DNA of 64,000 bases from Sabethes cyaneus (Eukaryota; Arthropoda; Insecta; Diptera; Culicidae), in the NCBI RefSeq assembly GCF_943734655.1, contig NC_071354.1, forward strand, positions 34,559,347 to 34,623,346. Reading direction: 5' to 3'. Positions 9,942 to 21,399 of this stretch are shown here, one piece after another. Below the pieces are notes generated by a model. It saw only the letters and a list, made by a program, of their open reading frames with translations, was not told the origin of the DNA and made no database searches. Position numbers and translations under genes: made by a program. Each line of letters opens with the position of its first letter. Within the stretch, counting starts at the first letter, position 1.

Positions 9942-11560
9942 TATGTGATTTCATCCCAGAGGGTCATTCACCAATCCAGAAGTTGAAAAGACTAGAAATT
10001 TAAGCTTGGAAAAGTCCGGAGGTCCAAAAATTCAGAAGTCCAGAAACCCAGACTTTAAAAGTTCAGAATTCTAGAAGTCCACAAATTCAAAAGTCCGGAA
10101 GTCCAGAAGTTCAGAAGCCTAAAAGTCCAGAATACAGATGTTTAGAAATCCAGAAATCGGAAAGTCTTGAAAACCAGAAGTATAGAAATGCAGAACTCCA
10201 GAGATTCAGAAGCTCAGCATGCCAGAAATTTCAAAGTTGGAAAGTCTAGAAGTCTAGAAGTTCAAACACTCAAAACCCAAGCCCCTAGGCTCAGAAGTAC
10301 AGAAGTCCAGAAAGCCAGAAATCCAGATGGTCCAACGCCAAAATGTCCAAAAGTTCAAATGCTGGGAAGTCCGTAAGTTTACAAGTCAGATACTTAGAAA
10401 ATCTAGATGTCCATAAATCTAGACGCCAAAAATCCAGAAGTTTTTTTTGTGTGATTTTAACTCAGAGGGTCATTCAACAGTTCAGAAGTAGGAAAATTCA
10501 GAAATCCAAACGTGGAAGAGTCCGGAAGTCCAGAAATTCAGGAGTCGAGCAGACCAGAGTGTAAACGTCCAGAAGTCCAGAAATCCAAAAGTCCGGAAGT
10601 CCAACAGTCCTAAAGATCAGTTGTCTAGCAGTTCAGAGATCCAGAAATCCGGAGTCCAGAAGTATAGAGGGCAGAGCTCCAGAGAGTCAAAGCCCAGTAA
10701 GCCAGAAATTTCAAAATTGGAAAGTCTGGACTTCTAGACTTTCAGAAGTTCAAACGCCAAAATCTTCAGAATTCCAAATGCCAGGAAGACCGTAAGTTCA
10801 GAAGTACGGTAGTTAGAAAATCTAGAACTCCAGAAATTCAAATGCCGAAGACCCAGAAGTTTTTTATGTGATTTCAACCCAGAGGGTCATTCACCAGTCC
10901 AGAAGTTGATAAGTATAGAATTCCAATCGTGGAGATGTCCGGAGGTGCAGAATTTCAGGAATCTAGTAGTGTAAAGTTTAAAACTACAGAGCTCCAAAAG
11001 TCTAACAAGCCAAAAGATCAGTTGTCTAGAAGTCCAGAAATCCGGAAATCCAGCAAGCCAGAAATTTAAAATTTGGAAAATCTAGAAGTTCAGAAGTACA
11101 GAAGCTGGAAAGTTTAAAAGTCTACAAATCCAAACGCTTAGAAGTCCAGCAGCTGGAGAATCTAGTAGTACAGAGGACTAAACGAAGAAAAGTCCGGAAA
11201 TCCAGATTTTCAGAAGTGCAAAAGTCCAGAAACCTATAAGTCCAAAGGTACATGATCCAGAAGTCCAAAAGTCCAGAAGTCCAGTAGGTTTTTTATATGA
11301 TTGTCACCCAAAGGGTCATTCACCAGTCCAGGAGCAGGAAAGTGTATAAATGCAGAAGTCCAAACGTGGAAAATGCCAGAAATTCAGAGGTCCAGAAGTC
11401 CAGAGTTTAAAAGTTCACAAGTCCAGAAGTCCAACAATCCAAAAATACCGAAATCCGGAGATCCGGAAATCCAGAGAACCAGAAATTCGGAAGTCCAAAA
11501 GTCGAGAAGTTAAGAGTACAAAAGTGAAGGAGTCCAAAACTTTTGAAGTCCAGAAGATTT
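9942..11560 (+). repeat. CCAGAAGT octamer array with higher-order spacers
   Basis: About 1.6 kb of degenerate CCAGAAGT units. A non-octamer spacer (aga-agtttttta-tgtgattt-aacccagagggtcattcaccagtcc) recurs at about 9942, 10440, 10858 and 11288. The array thus has a higher-order period of roughly 420-490 bp. Open frames such as 10167-10376 and 11350-11619 are products of the repeat (KSRSPEVQK-type peptides), not genes. Confidence 0.8.
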
Positions 11561-11678
11561 GCGTAGTTAGTGCCGTTTTAAATATTCAAATGAATATTTT
11601 TTACGGTTTAAACAATTAATATCAGAAAAACAACTAGCAATGAAAAATTATGATTACCTTGACGGAATGCTCGACCGT

Positions 11679-11783
11679 TAGGGTGATTAATGTATTTTGG
11701 ACAGCCGTTACGCGTACTCTATTTTGGGCATTTTCGGCAAAATCAAATGGAAATGCCCAAAATAAGGTACGCGTAACGCCCTG
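11679..11783. mobile_element. Small foldback element (TAGGGTGATTAA family)
   Basis: Begins TA GGGTGATTAATGTATTTTGG. Its inner part is an inverted repeat: ccgttacgcgtac-tattttgggcat pairs with atgcccaaaata-gtacgcgtaacg. A half copy in reverse orientation lies at 38912-38953. Too small to code; a MITE or foldback relic. Confidence 0.6.
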
Positions 11784-11842
11784 AATCCTTTTACAAGTCA
11801 TCTTACAAAATATTCTTTTATTAATATTATTATATTATTAAG

Positions 11843-12060
11843 GGGAAATTAGTTGTCATCGATTCTGCAAAGTTCAAAAGCAGTTTTCTTGTTTGAAACA
11901 AAAATTTGGCTCATGAAAATATATTCGCTGTGTCCAGATTGGCAAGAATAATGCAGTGAAGACATTTTTATAAACAGGAACCCGCTTTTGGACCCAAAAA
12001 CTGCTTCCGAAATTGGATTCTCCGACGAAAAGTTATTGATGGCTAGTTTCCCGTTAAGTT
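11843..12060 (+). repeat. Interspersed repeat, copy 1 (pairs with 42968-43185)
   Basis: About 215 bp aligned in order with 42968-43185: gtcatcgattctgc, aaaagcagttttcttgtttgaaa, catgaaaatatattcgct, agattggcaagaa, acttttataaaca-like and aaactgcttccgaaattgga. Copy 2 lies inside the hAT-like element at 41.4 kb, so this copy may be a relic of that element family. Confidence 0.7.
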
Positions 12061-12122
12061 GATAACATTATATTGATTATTTTCCATTTTTAAAACTCCA
12101 ACAGCAGTTTTATTGAAACGTA

Positions 12123-12247
12123 GGGTAACCAACATATTTTGGACCCCTTCAGCAGCTGTACATAATTTGGACACTTACAGCAAAATCAAATGGAAGTGTC
12201 CAAATTATGTACAGCTGCTGATAGGGTCCAAAATAGGTTGGTTACCC
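12123..12247. mobile_element. 125-bp foldback MITE (GGGTAACCAAC family), copy 1
   Basis: TA GGGTAACCAACATATTTTGG ... GGTTGGTTACCC TA. The two halves (ttggacc, cagcagctgtacataatttggacact) are inverted copies, so the whole folds into one hairpin. TA target duplication is intact. A second copy of identical length lies at 62036-62160 in the opposite orientation. Tc1/mariner-derived MITE is the likely class. Confidence 0.85.
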
Positions 12248-12259
12248 TATAGTTCTACT

Positions 12260-13560
12260 TTTACTTATAAATAAATCACAAATCGTGATCTGCGAGGTCT
12301 TTATTGATATTATCGCGCTAGACTCAGCATTCTCAATGAAACCGGCAATAAATCTACCAGCAATCTATTATGATCTGATTCAAACAACCATATAAAATGA
12401 ACTTACAACATCTTTAAGCGTTACTTTGCTACTTAACCCATTTGATGATTGAAATGCTTACTTTTACATCAAATTCAAAACCTTTTTATAAAAGCTGCGC
12501 TTATTGTTAGATTGAGGTTTGAATAAGATTGCTTTTGGCATTAGGAACAATGTTTGAGTTTATACACTTGAAACGGATTGTGAGATAAACCCAATCATAT
12601 TATAGGAATTTTAAGAGTGTTTTTTTTTCATTGGGTGCTAAAGTTACACTCTAGAACATGCACATCTGAAGACACCGTTACGTTGCATATAGATTGTAGA
12701 CATGCCGTAACTGTTTCAATAGTCGTACATTTTATTGAGCCTAACAAAAGACTTCGAACAGTGTGGAATCAGCTCGATTTCAATTCAACCTACTTGAAGC
12801 TACAGCGCAATCCCGCTCGAATCCATTAGTGATACCTTTTCGCCACGCAGCGCCCCAGCCAGGCAGCCAACCAGCTAACCAGCTAGCCAGCGTCAGCTGT
12901 AGGGTGTTAATTTAAAGGCTCGCTTGTCAGCATATCTGTAGCAAAACGGCTGGTTCGCGATACTATTTTTTATTTGTCCAACGGTGACGGTTCAACGCGC
13001 TTGTAGTGAAACCAGAAGGTGACCAGATGGCGGTAGTGGAAAAAATTGATTGATACGCACCATCCACGCTATGTATTGCTGCTTCAGGTCCGGCGACAGT
13101 GGCTGAGAAAAGCCCCATGCCAGCAAGAGTGGGCTTTGGAGTGCATATTCATATGCGTGTTGAGAAAAAGCCAGCCAACAACCAGGCAGCGAGTGCCAAT
13201 CCAGTGCAGTGCAGCGGCGGTGGCGGGTTGGTGGCTTGGCGCGAAGCTATTATTGCTGATTGCTTCTTTTTTTGTCTCGTTGAAATTTTACCCTCCGCCA
13301 GCGACGCCGGCGCGACATCGACTCCGGTAAACTCCGTCGATATCGTATCGATAAAAGGTGCTAAGTTCCTTTAAAAGACTACTGAAACTTTAGAAAACAG
13401 GCGCCAATCGTTTCAATTAGGCTAGCTTTTCTGGGCTTTGATTTTCCTGCACGCGATCAGCCACATGGGTGGTCTAGTTGTGAAGGCAATTATACGTATG
13501 TCGAAAGAAATGTCGAGACAATTTGAATAATGTTCATTAAAAAGTACTATGTATGAAACG
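12260..13560. other. Element-poor stretch, no gene seen
   Basis: Contains a cagccaacca-type imperfect repeat (12850-12890) and a locally GC-richer segment (12840-13330). Overlapping frames at 13046-13374 look like composition effects. Possibly unique host DNA. Confidence 0.4.
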
Positions 13561-13561
13561 T

Positions 13562-14450
13562 TTTGCCTTTCTACTATATAAATATATAGTATAAAGGTAT
13601 AGAAATCACTTGGAAAACCGGAAATGGAAAGAAGGTCCTGCGGGCCGAATGTTATATATCATTCGATTCAGTTTCGAAAACTGAGCATTTTCTGTGTGTG
13701 TGTATGTATGTGTGTGTGTGTGTGTGTATGTGTGTGTGTGTGTATGTGACGCTTTTAATCTCACTCACTTTTCTCGGAGATGGCTAGACCGATTTTAATG
13801 TTCTTAGTGTCAAATGAAAGGTCTAGATGTCCCATTGGTCGCTATTGAATTTCATACTGATCGGACTTTTAGTTCAAAAGTTATGTATAAAAATACGAAA
13901 AATATGGGACTCCATTATCTCATAGGTTCCTTAACCGATTTGAACAAAATTGATTGCATATGAAAGAAGAGCCTTGTAAACCCTTAACTTCCAAATTTCA
14001 TGATGATTGGACTTGTAGTTTGAAAGTTACATAAAGAAATGTGAAAAAATAGTATTTAAAACATATTTTTGAAACATATAAACATTAATTCAATGAAAAA
14101 CATCACACATTTTATTATTATTTGAAAATTACTGCTGAGATCTATCAAACGAAACCGAGTTATTTAAAATCGGATGGTTCATTCAAAAGTTATTCAAACT
14201 TTAACACTTAAGCACCGTATATTGAACCGTTAAAACGTGTGAAATCAAATCATATCAATCAAATGTTGGTTGTATTCAATGTGTGTGATGTATGTATGTG
14301 TGTATGTATGTATGTATGTATGTATGTATGTATGTATGTATGTATGTATGTACGTATGTATGTATGTGTGTATGTATGTGTGCAAGTGATTACTATTTGC
14401 AATTTTTAAATTTGCATTGAAATTCAAGAAAAGTGAGAAACAGGTCAATT
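13562..14450. repeat. Microsatellite-carrying interspersed repeat, copy 1
   Basis: Starts with a small hairpin (cctttctactatata / tatagtataaagg) and runs through a (GT)n/(TATG)n block at 13692-13749. It continues into text typical of dispersed mosquito repeats (cactcacttttctcggagatggctagaccga) and a second (TATG)n block at 14281-14391. The 120 bp before the second block (14164-14290) match 46787-46903, where the same position carries (GT)208. The repeat therefore brings a microsatellite seed with it. Confidence 0.65.
14281..14391. repeat. (TATG)n microsatellite
   Basis: About 25 near-perfect TATG units with a few GTGT and TACG interruptions. The minus-strand frame 14245-14448 (HTYI repeats) is a product of it. 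Confidence 0.9.
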
Positions 14451-14490
14451 GTCTGAAGTTTTTGAAGCCTCTTAGTGGAATACGAACTCT

Positions 14491-14687
14491 GAAATTAAAG
14501 AAAAGAAAAAACTTTTACCGACTAAATTCCACTATTTATTATTTATTCGCGACAGATACGTATACGCTTTGAAATAAGACAGTGATGAAGCCTGCACATC
14601 GTAGGCGAACTACGTATCTGTTGCAAATAAATATTAAGTAGCGGGATTCAATTGAAAAGTTTTTTCTTTTCTTTGCTTTCAGATTTC
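14491..14687. mobile_element. Foldback MITE (gacagatacgtat family)
   Basis: Arms of about 75 bp: gaaattaaagaaaagaaaaa, acttttaccgactaaattcc and gacagatacgta on the left pair with ctacgtatctgttgcaaat, gcgggattcaattgaaaagt and tttttcttttctttgctttc on the right. I recognise the gacagatacgtat core as a common mosquito dispersed element. It is one of the better hints to the host. Confidence 0.75.
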
Positions 14688-14689
14688 AA

Positions 14690-16710
14690 TTGTCATTTTC
14701 TTCACTTGATTTTACTCACAATTGTACAAGAAAAGCAAAAAGCGAAGAAAAGCAGTTAATTTAAGCATGTAGGTCTAGTGGTGTATAGGATTAAAAATAC
14801 TAGTGAGTTGATTTTTCCAAACAAAATTATACAAACTTCAAACAAATTTTCCGCATCAATAGAAGCTCTTTTTTATCAATAGATACTAGAGTTTAGGCAT
14901 GTTATATGAAAAATAGGAAGTAAACGTTGCACGGTAATAATTTTATAAGATTTGTTTTCGTTAGTGACATTTTCAAGGATAGATGTCTTATGTCATGTAT
15001 CATGTTTTAATAAATAAATAAAAAATGACAAGCACTTGAAATCATATCGATCATATTTCCCATTCTCAAGCATGTTTATGGCGCAGCTTTTGCACTATTT
15101 TTTTTATCTCATCTTGTTTCCCTGTCCCTCTTATGGGATACATTGTAAAAACGATGCGACCAAGCTAATGACTATCTTTTCATGAAAGTACATTCAAAAG
15201 AAGCTTAAGTTTTGATTTTCATGCAAAAATAAATATTTGAAAGAGCGCCAGCTAATAAAAATTTCACTTTCTCTTTTACATCTAATGCTCTATTCAGTTA
15301 TTTTTTCTAATTCAGATACCTATATTGCAAAATTGAAGCCAAGCCAACTAATAGTAAAATTTTGAGATGAATCATTTTGTTGTAGATATCCTTTTTCTTC
15401 AAAAGCGAAGTATAATGATAATTTTTCTGAACTTTTGTTTTTCAAAGATGCTAACTTTTGAACGCATGGTATTAATATCAAAATATCAAAAAATCTGCTA
15501 AGAACACATATTTCATATTGTCAATTCGAAACATGTTTCGTATGTGGCTCTGAAGCCCGAAAGTTAAGGCCGTCTGTAGACCCGTTAGAGGGTTAATTTC
15601 TAATTTTCTATATATGTTCATTCAAGTCTACAAACATTATATTTTTTTTATAAATCATGTAAAAATTATAAAACTAAATAAGGTGTTCATCAAGTAACAT
15701 AAATGACGCTTGCAACTATTTACGCACCCAAGGAAAGAAAATATAATTATTCTACGTATTGGACGTTGTGAATTTTACTGGCAAATAAGGATTTTGAGGA
15801 ATACAGAACGGATATTTAAAAATAGAGTCAAGTTAATTATAGATGCTCCTGAGAAACTAAATAATGATTATTGTGGCAGTAGAAAGGCTAGGTCACGCCG
15901 CTAGGTGGATTAATTCGGGTTTTAAGTTTAGTTGAGCAGTTAGCCGCATCCCACTTTAATGTCAGAGCATTACTTATGAAACAAACGTGTTATTCCAACT
16001 AGGTATGGCATAACTCAAAGCAAAGATCATTAACTACCAGACATTTTAAGGGCAACAAACGACAAATTAGTGCTAGCATAAATCCGAACCCACACTTTAG
16101 TTGCTCTAATTTACCTTGATTTCGGCACGCCAAGTTGCCTTGTCGTGCCAGACTGCAGCAGAGTTTGCTTTACATCTCAAATCAAGCGTGCGTTGCTGCG
16201 GCCACGGCCATGGCGACCTGCGACAGAAACGTTGACCCCCCGCCTAATTGACTGAGTTCTGTACAGACCGTCGCGACGCCGCGTCGGTCCGTCCGTTATG
16301 GTCCGGAGCATTCGAGGGCATCGATTGCGTGCTCTTAAAAACTGTTTTGATTCACAGAGCTGAAAAGTGATCTTGATTGGCACACTTTTGACCTGATTGG
16401 AATCTCCGGCTGCTGCTGACCTGGATCTGAAAATCTAAACAGACTGCTGCAGACTGCAGCAGCCAAAATGGTGATGCAACACAGGGGTTGAGCATTAGGT
16501 GACTGTACCAACTTTGCTTTTATAACTAATGAAACATATTGATTTTCTGCAGTAATTCCTTGGTCACCAATATTGCTTCCCCAAATTAGATCTACTAACA
16601 TTTCTTTTCATGAATTAGGATAGCATCTCATTTTTTTTGTTATTACTATGAATAGCTTCCTTCACTCTAAAACCGGATAACTTATGCTTCTGTCATGATG
16701 AAGATTATTT
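14690..16710. other. No gene seen
   Basis: AT-rich to about 15.9 kb. From 16.0 to 16.6 kb it is more GC-balanced and does not match other parts of the window. Minus-strand frames 16177-16383 and 16335-16601 have no recognisable content. Confidence 0.4.
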
Positions 16711-16714
16711 CGAC

Positions 16715-17040
16715 GTTTAAGACTTCTAGACTTCTCGTTTTCTTGACTTCCAAGATATCTCAAGATTAATAATTTCTGGTCTTCTAGACTTTTGAAATTT
16801 TGAAATCCTGGAGTGGTAGACTGCTAGACTTCCGGACTTATGGTAGTGAATTTATGAATTTTTAAACTTCTGGACAGCTTGCGGACAACTAGACCTTTGA
16901 CTTTCTGGACTCCTGGACTATTCCATGTTTGGAATTGCTTGAAAATTGCTAGAATTTTCAACTCCTAAACTTCTAGGCGTTTGGATTTCTGGACTTCTAG
17001 ACTTTCCAACTCCTAGACTGCTGGATTTCTAGACTTCTGG
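16715..17040 (-). repeat. CCAGAAGT octamer array, inverted orientation
   Basis: Units read ACTTCTGG or ACTTCTAG on the plus strand, so the array is the reverse complement of that at 8.4-11.6 kb. Very degenerate. It runs directly into the gag-like fragment at 17041. Confidence 0.75.
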
Positions 17041-17380
17041 ACTTCCAATCTTGAGTTTATCTCTTCCTGTTTTTGCACAGCTGCCTCTTTTTCTTCTAAC
17101 TGCTTCATTTTCAACGCTTTCTGCTCTTCAAGCATCTGCAGATTGAGCTCCAAACGACTCCAACCGACCGTCTCCGGCACGACTGGAAGCCGTGTACTGA
17201 ACACCTTACTAGGTTAGCACCATCATTTTTCGTTTTTACAAGCGTTGCACCTGAAGCTCCGGTCAGACGCAGCAATAGATTCGCTTACCCCAGCACATTT
17301 ATAGTGTATCTAAACATCGATACATCGATCACACACAACCATGTCGTCGACAGAGTCCACTCCAACTTTTAAATTTCTGG
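17041..17380 (-). pseudogene. BEL/Pao-type gag fragment (PHD finger plus coiled coil)
   Basis: On the minus strand from about 17360: DDMVVCDRC, a stop, IHYKCAGVSESIA, then FRCNAC. This cysteine/histidine spacing is like the N-terminal PHD-type finger of insect BEL/Pao gag proteins. After a stop and about 100 nt, a heptad-like segment follows (LQMLEEQKALKMKQLEEK, then AAVQKQEEINSRLE), as in the coiled coil of the same proteins. It breaks off into the octamer array. The rest of gag, and pol and LTRs, are absent. Family assignment is by pattern and from memory. Confidence 0.6.
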
Positions 17381-17384
17381 CCGA

Positions 17385-17915
17385 TGACCAGACTTCCGGA
17401 CCACACTTCCGAACTTCTTGACGGTTGGATTTCTTGACTTCAGGACTTCTGGAGTTTGGGATTTCTCGGCGTTTGGAATTCTGGACTTCTGAACTTCTAT
17501 ACTTCTGGACTTCTGGACTCTGGACTCTGTACTTCGGGAATTCTGGACTTCTGTACGTTGAGACTACTGAACTTTTTTCCTTTTTGGACTTTTGAATTTT
17601 TTACTTCTGAACTTCGGGACTCTGGCCTTCTAGACTTCTGCTTTTCTGCACTTCTGAATTCTGGACCTCCGTTTGGACGTTTGGACTTCTGAATTTCTAC
17701 ACTTTCCAGTTTCCGGACTTCCGAACTTTTAGACTTTTTAATTTCCGGATTTCTGGCCTGCTGGTCTTCTGAGCTTCTAGACTTCCGGACTTCTCGATGT
17801 TTGAACTTCTGAAATTCTGGACGTCTGCTCTGGACTTAAACTTCTGCATTTCTGGACTTCTGGACTTTGTACTTTTGAACTTCTAGACTTCTGGAATCCT
17901 GGGCTTTTGAACTTG
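17385..17915 (-). repeat. CCAGAAGT octamer array, inverted orientation, second block
   Basis: Units ACTTCTGG, ACTTCTAG and ATTTCTGG on the plus strand. The array resumes after the gag fragment and ends near the ggcttttgaacttgata phrase. The frame at 17456-17692 is repeat-derived. Confidence 0.75.
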
Positions 17916-17919
17916 ATAC

Positions 17920-19430
17920 CTATTATCGCTCGCAATGACCCGCACTCTTACCCGCGTGTGTAAGCGAGGGTGTAAAATGAAGAAGAAAAGAAGTAAAGTA
18001 AAATCCATATCCATACGTCGTAGAGTGCCGCTCGTGCTTTGGCTTCGCGGGCGGGTTGTGCAGAAAGTTGCTATGAGGCTGTACACTCGCGAGTGTATAG
18101 GTAGCAGAATGTATGCACACAGTACCAGCAGTTGTTTGTCGTAGGCTTGCGTCAGTGGAGTAAGCTTTGGATGCTATGCTTTTCACATTCGCTCGCCTGA
18201 GATTTTCAACCTTATCGAGAACAGATTTACAGGTGGCCTCTAATGAAATGGGACGTGCGAATCACGGAAATCTCCGTTGCGGGTATAAACTATCTAAACT
18301 TCTCAATCAGTAGTTGACTACAATAGATGTGGGCGAGACACAACACACAATTCGTGTCTAAAACTAACGCAATTCCGCCAGCGATCGTGGCACACTAAAC
18401 TGCTGTAACGCGCGGATCCCTTAGCTAGGTAAAACGAAATGCATTACAAACCTAGTAAGTGTTGCTTCAATGACTTTGCTTCATTTAATTTTCCGCTATT
18501 TCCCCTTCACGTCTTATTCCACTCTATGATACTATGAAAAACATTTGATTTCAGTACTTTGTCTACCATTCCCTCCGTTTATTGGAAAGACTACCGTTTT
18601 TAATGCTTAACCTAATTATAAAGACAAACATGAGGTTGAGTTTATACATTCTCTTTTAGATTTAGACCATTCACACAACTTATAATGGTCTAAATGCAAG
18701 ATGATCGCAGCCACTTTTACTTATTTGTACCTCCCCCTTTTTTTAACGACTACCCCCTCTTTTGTCGACCCCCTGTGCTGATTCACTTATGTCAAGAAAC
18801 ATGTACGCCAAGTTTGATAAATAACAGTGAAGGCGTTCCGAAGTTATGGCGCAACAACTTTTGTATACTGAAATATGTTTAAACCCCATATATTTGAGAT
18901 AGACCAAAGTCCCCTCTACAATTTTTTGATATTATACATAGAAAATCACGTTCTTTTAAAAGCAATTAACTGATTTTAATTATGCTTGCATCTTTCTTTC
19001 CTATTTTTAGCACAAAAGTTAATATAAGTGTAGAAGTAAAGTAGATAGCCAGTTTATTTTTCCGTCAAAAGTTGAGTCTTATCGAGCCTCAAAAGTCATC
19101 TAAAAACGTATTTTGCGAGAAATGCAAAATAAAAAAGTTATGGAGAAAAATCGCAAAATAGCAGAGTCACCCTAACTTGATTCAGGAAAAACACCCTAAT
19201 ATGGAAACGGTGTGAGATAGAGGAGTTCTGTCTTCTGCAATATTACTCGAAATACTTTAAGCTGTAAAATTGCTGAAGTGAGTATCGTTCCATCTTGATT
19301 CGTTTTGAAGATAATTTCTGGACCTTGGTTAATTTAAGCTTAAAATAGCTCATGCTAAAAATGCGGCATCCTAAATCTAGAATTTGTTACTAACACGTAA
19401 ATAGTCTAAAATCAACGACTACTGAGTAAA
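17920..19430. other. No gene seen; one pyrimidine-rich repeat-like segment
   Basis: Overlapping frames at 17883-18186 on both strands have no recognisable domain. The segment 18694-18830 (cctcccccttttt, acccctcttttgtcgacccc, then tcaagaaacatgtacgccaagtttg) resembles 49110-49330 in layout and may be an old repeat. Nothing else supported. Confidence 0.4.
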
Positions 19431-19434
19431 CAAT

Positions 19435-20190
19435 TCATTCCACCAAATTTGGCTTTCCGGGCCATAGTGCAACGGGGTAGCAGGAGGGGAATTAGGACCT
19501 CTCCCCCCTTTAGGAGTGGGGGCTCCCATACAAATGAAATACAAACGTCCTCATAACTAGAGAACTAATCAAGCAAATGGAACCTAATTTGGCATGTAGG
19601 GGATTTCGTAGGCAGGAATTTTTTATGGTGGTTTGAGACCCCTTACCCCTGTGGTAGGGGAATAAGGACTCGAACTCGAGAGATTTTAGATCTTCCATAA
19701 AACATAACAAACAATAACAAGACCACCAAAAAGTATCTGCAACCCCCCTCAGAAATCACCTCTGTCTTGGTTTATTTGTTTTCCTAGGTCTACTGACCTC
19801 TATTACTTTCCGAACGAGCGACAACGAGTAAGGAGAGGATCACCCCGAGGATCGAAATGGTACTTTCCATGAAATGGTACATTCTACGGAAAGGTTTTTC
19901 GCGAAATGGTATTCGGCGAAATGTCATACAATCACGGTGAATATTAAGGTGCTATCCGCTTTATTTTATCTGGCTAAGTAACGGGTGGATTGTGTTCTAC
20001 TTTACTGTGAGAAAAAATTGAAAATTTGTAAATTAAACTACCCATGCCTTCATAGTTACGTTACTGCCAAAATAAGTTATCTAAGGTTGAGCTCCTCAGA
20101 AACTTGCTAAACTCGAAATTGTGACAGATTCACGATTTATGTACAATACAATTTAATTTGTGTATATACGAAGTTTGTCGGGTCAGCTAG
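19435..20190 (+). mobile_element. Helitron-like element, 5'-truncated copy
   Basis: Carries modules seen in the fuller copy at 50.4-51.5 kb: ctcccatacaaatgaaatac, then actaatcaagcaaatggaac, then tttggcatgta. It ends at tacgaagtttgtcgggtcagctag followed by T, the CTAG-T end of helitrons. At 19850-19930 it has an internal gaaatggta repeat not seen in the other copy. No Rep/helicase coding, so non-autonomous. The 5' TC end is not found. Confidence 0.75.
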
Positions 20191-20288
20191 TTATTAATAA
20201 AATATGAATTTGCGTAGGACTCGTAAAATTGCTGCAAGGTACAATACTTTCTTCAACAATATTGTAGATAATAATAAACTCTACAATT

Positions 20289-20396
20289 CCCAAGCAACAA
20301 TGTAAGTTTTATTGTACTCTAGTGAGGGTTTTCATGAGCAATTTTGGCCTTAAATGCCATCATAGGAGTGTAATAAAACTAAAATTATTACTTGGC
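20289..20396. mobile_element. 108-bp MITE (CCCAAGYAAC termini)
   Basis: Left end CCCAAGCAACAATGTAAGTT; right end reverse-complemented reads GCCAAGTAATAATTTTAGTT. Both continue TTATT(G/A)(T/C)ACTC. The first terminal bases are shared with the 28058-28910 element. No clear target duplication. Confidence 0.6.
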
Positions 20397-20802
20397 TTGC
20401 CTTCTACACCACTTTTTCGAATTCTGTTTCGTTGATCCGCTGTAGTCAAATGAGCATCTACTAAGCAAAAAAGCCAAAATGCCAAAAGCCTGATTTCAAC
20501 ACGAAATTATATGTTGTTCTGCGTGTTGCGTTTAACACCTGGCTATCGAAATTTGGTGCAGTTTGTCAGCGGGTTTGACGTTTTGCCCCACCTAATGATT
20601 TTGACGCTTGTTGAAATCGTCAAAAATTACACAAACCACCTGTTTTATTAATGAAATTTTACCAGAAATTTGTATAGAAAAGATCCCAAAGTTCTGTAAA
20701 TGTTAAAAAAAATAACGTGGAACAAACCACACCACTTTTTAAAGTCAATTTCAAAGGGGGCAATGACCTAACTGTGGTGCAAATATTAAAAACAAATTTA
20801 TA

Positions 20803-21346
20803 GGGTAGATGATCCATTAGTTGCGCCACTAAGCATAATATACCTTCATTTTGCTTGTTTATTGAGGTGTATGCTTCAATTAATGCTTGTGGGATATAAA
20901 TTTATCAAATACAAGGTATTTGTCACAAGGCAAGACAATTGCTTTCGTTGTACGAGAAGCTTTATAAAGAAAAAATGAATTTTCCGATTCAATTATATTG
21001 TACCAACAGTTGCGTTAATGTTTCCTTAATGAAGTTTGATGTTCCTTTAATTGTGTTATTCCATATACATTGCTAGGCTGCTAAGTGAAAAAACATCGTA
21101 GCAAAACTATAGATGAGCGCCTATAGTTGTGCGCTCCAACTGCGCGTTAGATTTTGGAAAATTGGCATTTTAGCAAATAATGCTTTAATTTTAAATGGTG
21201 TAGTCTAACTACCAATACTTCTAAAAACCTGTTTTATATAATGAATGTAATTGTTTTATCTAAAATGCTACGGTGACGAAAATATGCATTAATAATGAAT
21301 AGTAGCGCAACTATTAGTACTACCACAACTACTGGATCAACTACCC
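20803..21346. mobile_element. 544-bp TIR element (GGGTAGWTGATCCA family)
   Basis: TA GGGTAGATGATCCATTAGTT at the left and, reverse-complemented, TA GGGTAGTTGATCCAGTAGTT at the right, with TA duplicated at 20801-20802 and 21347-21348. No coding. The GGGTA start and TA target are shared with the elements at 12123, 55362 and 62036, suggesting one mobilising transposase type. Confidence 0.8.
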
Positions 21347-21399
21347 TATATACTTCGTTACCAAGATTATTTAAAATGCAATATTAAAATAAATGCGTT

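Noticed and set aside
10167..11619. Several frames rich in KSRSPEVQK-like repeats
   Set aside because: Produced by the CCAGAAGT array; no period-3 signal beyond the 8-bp repeat.
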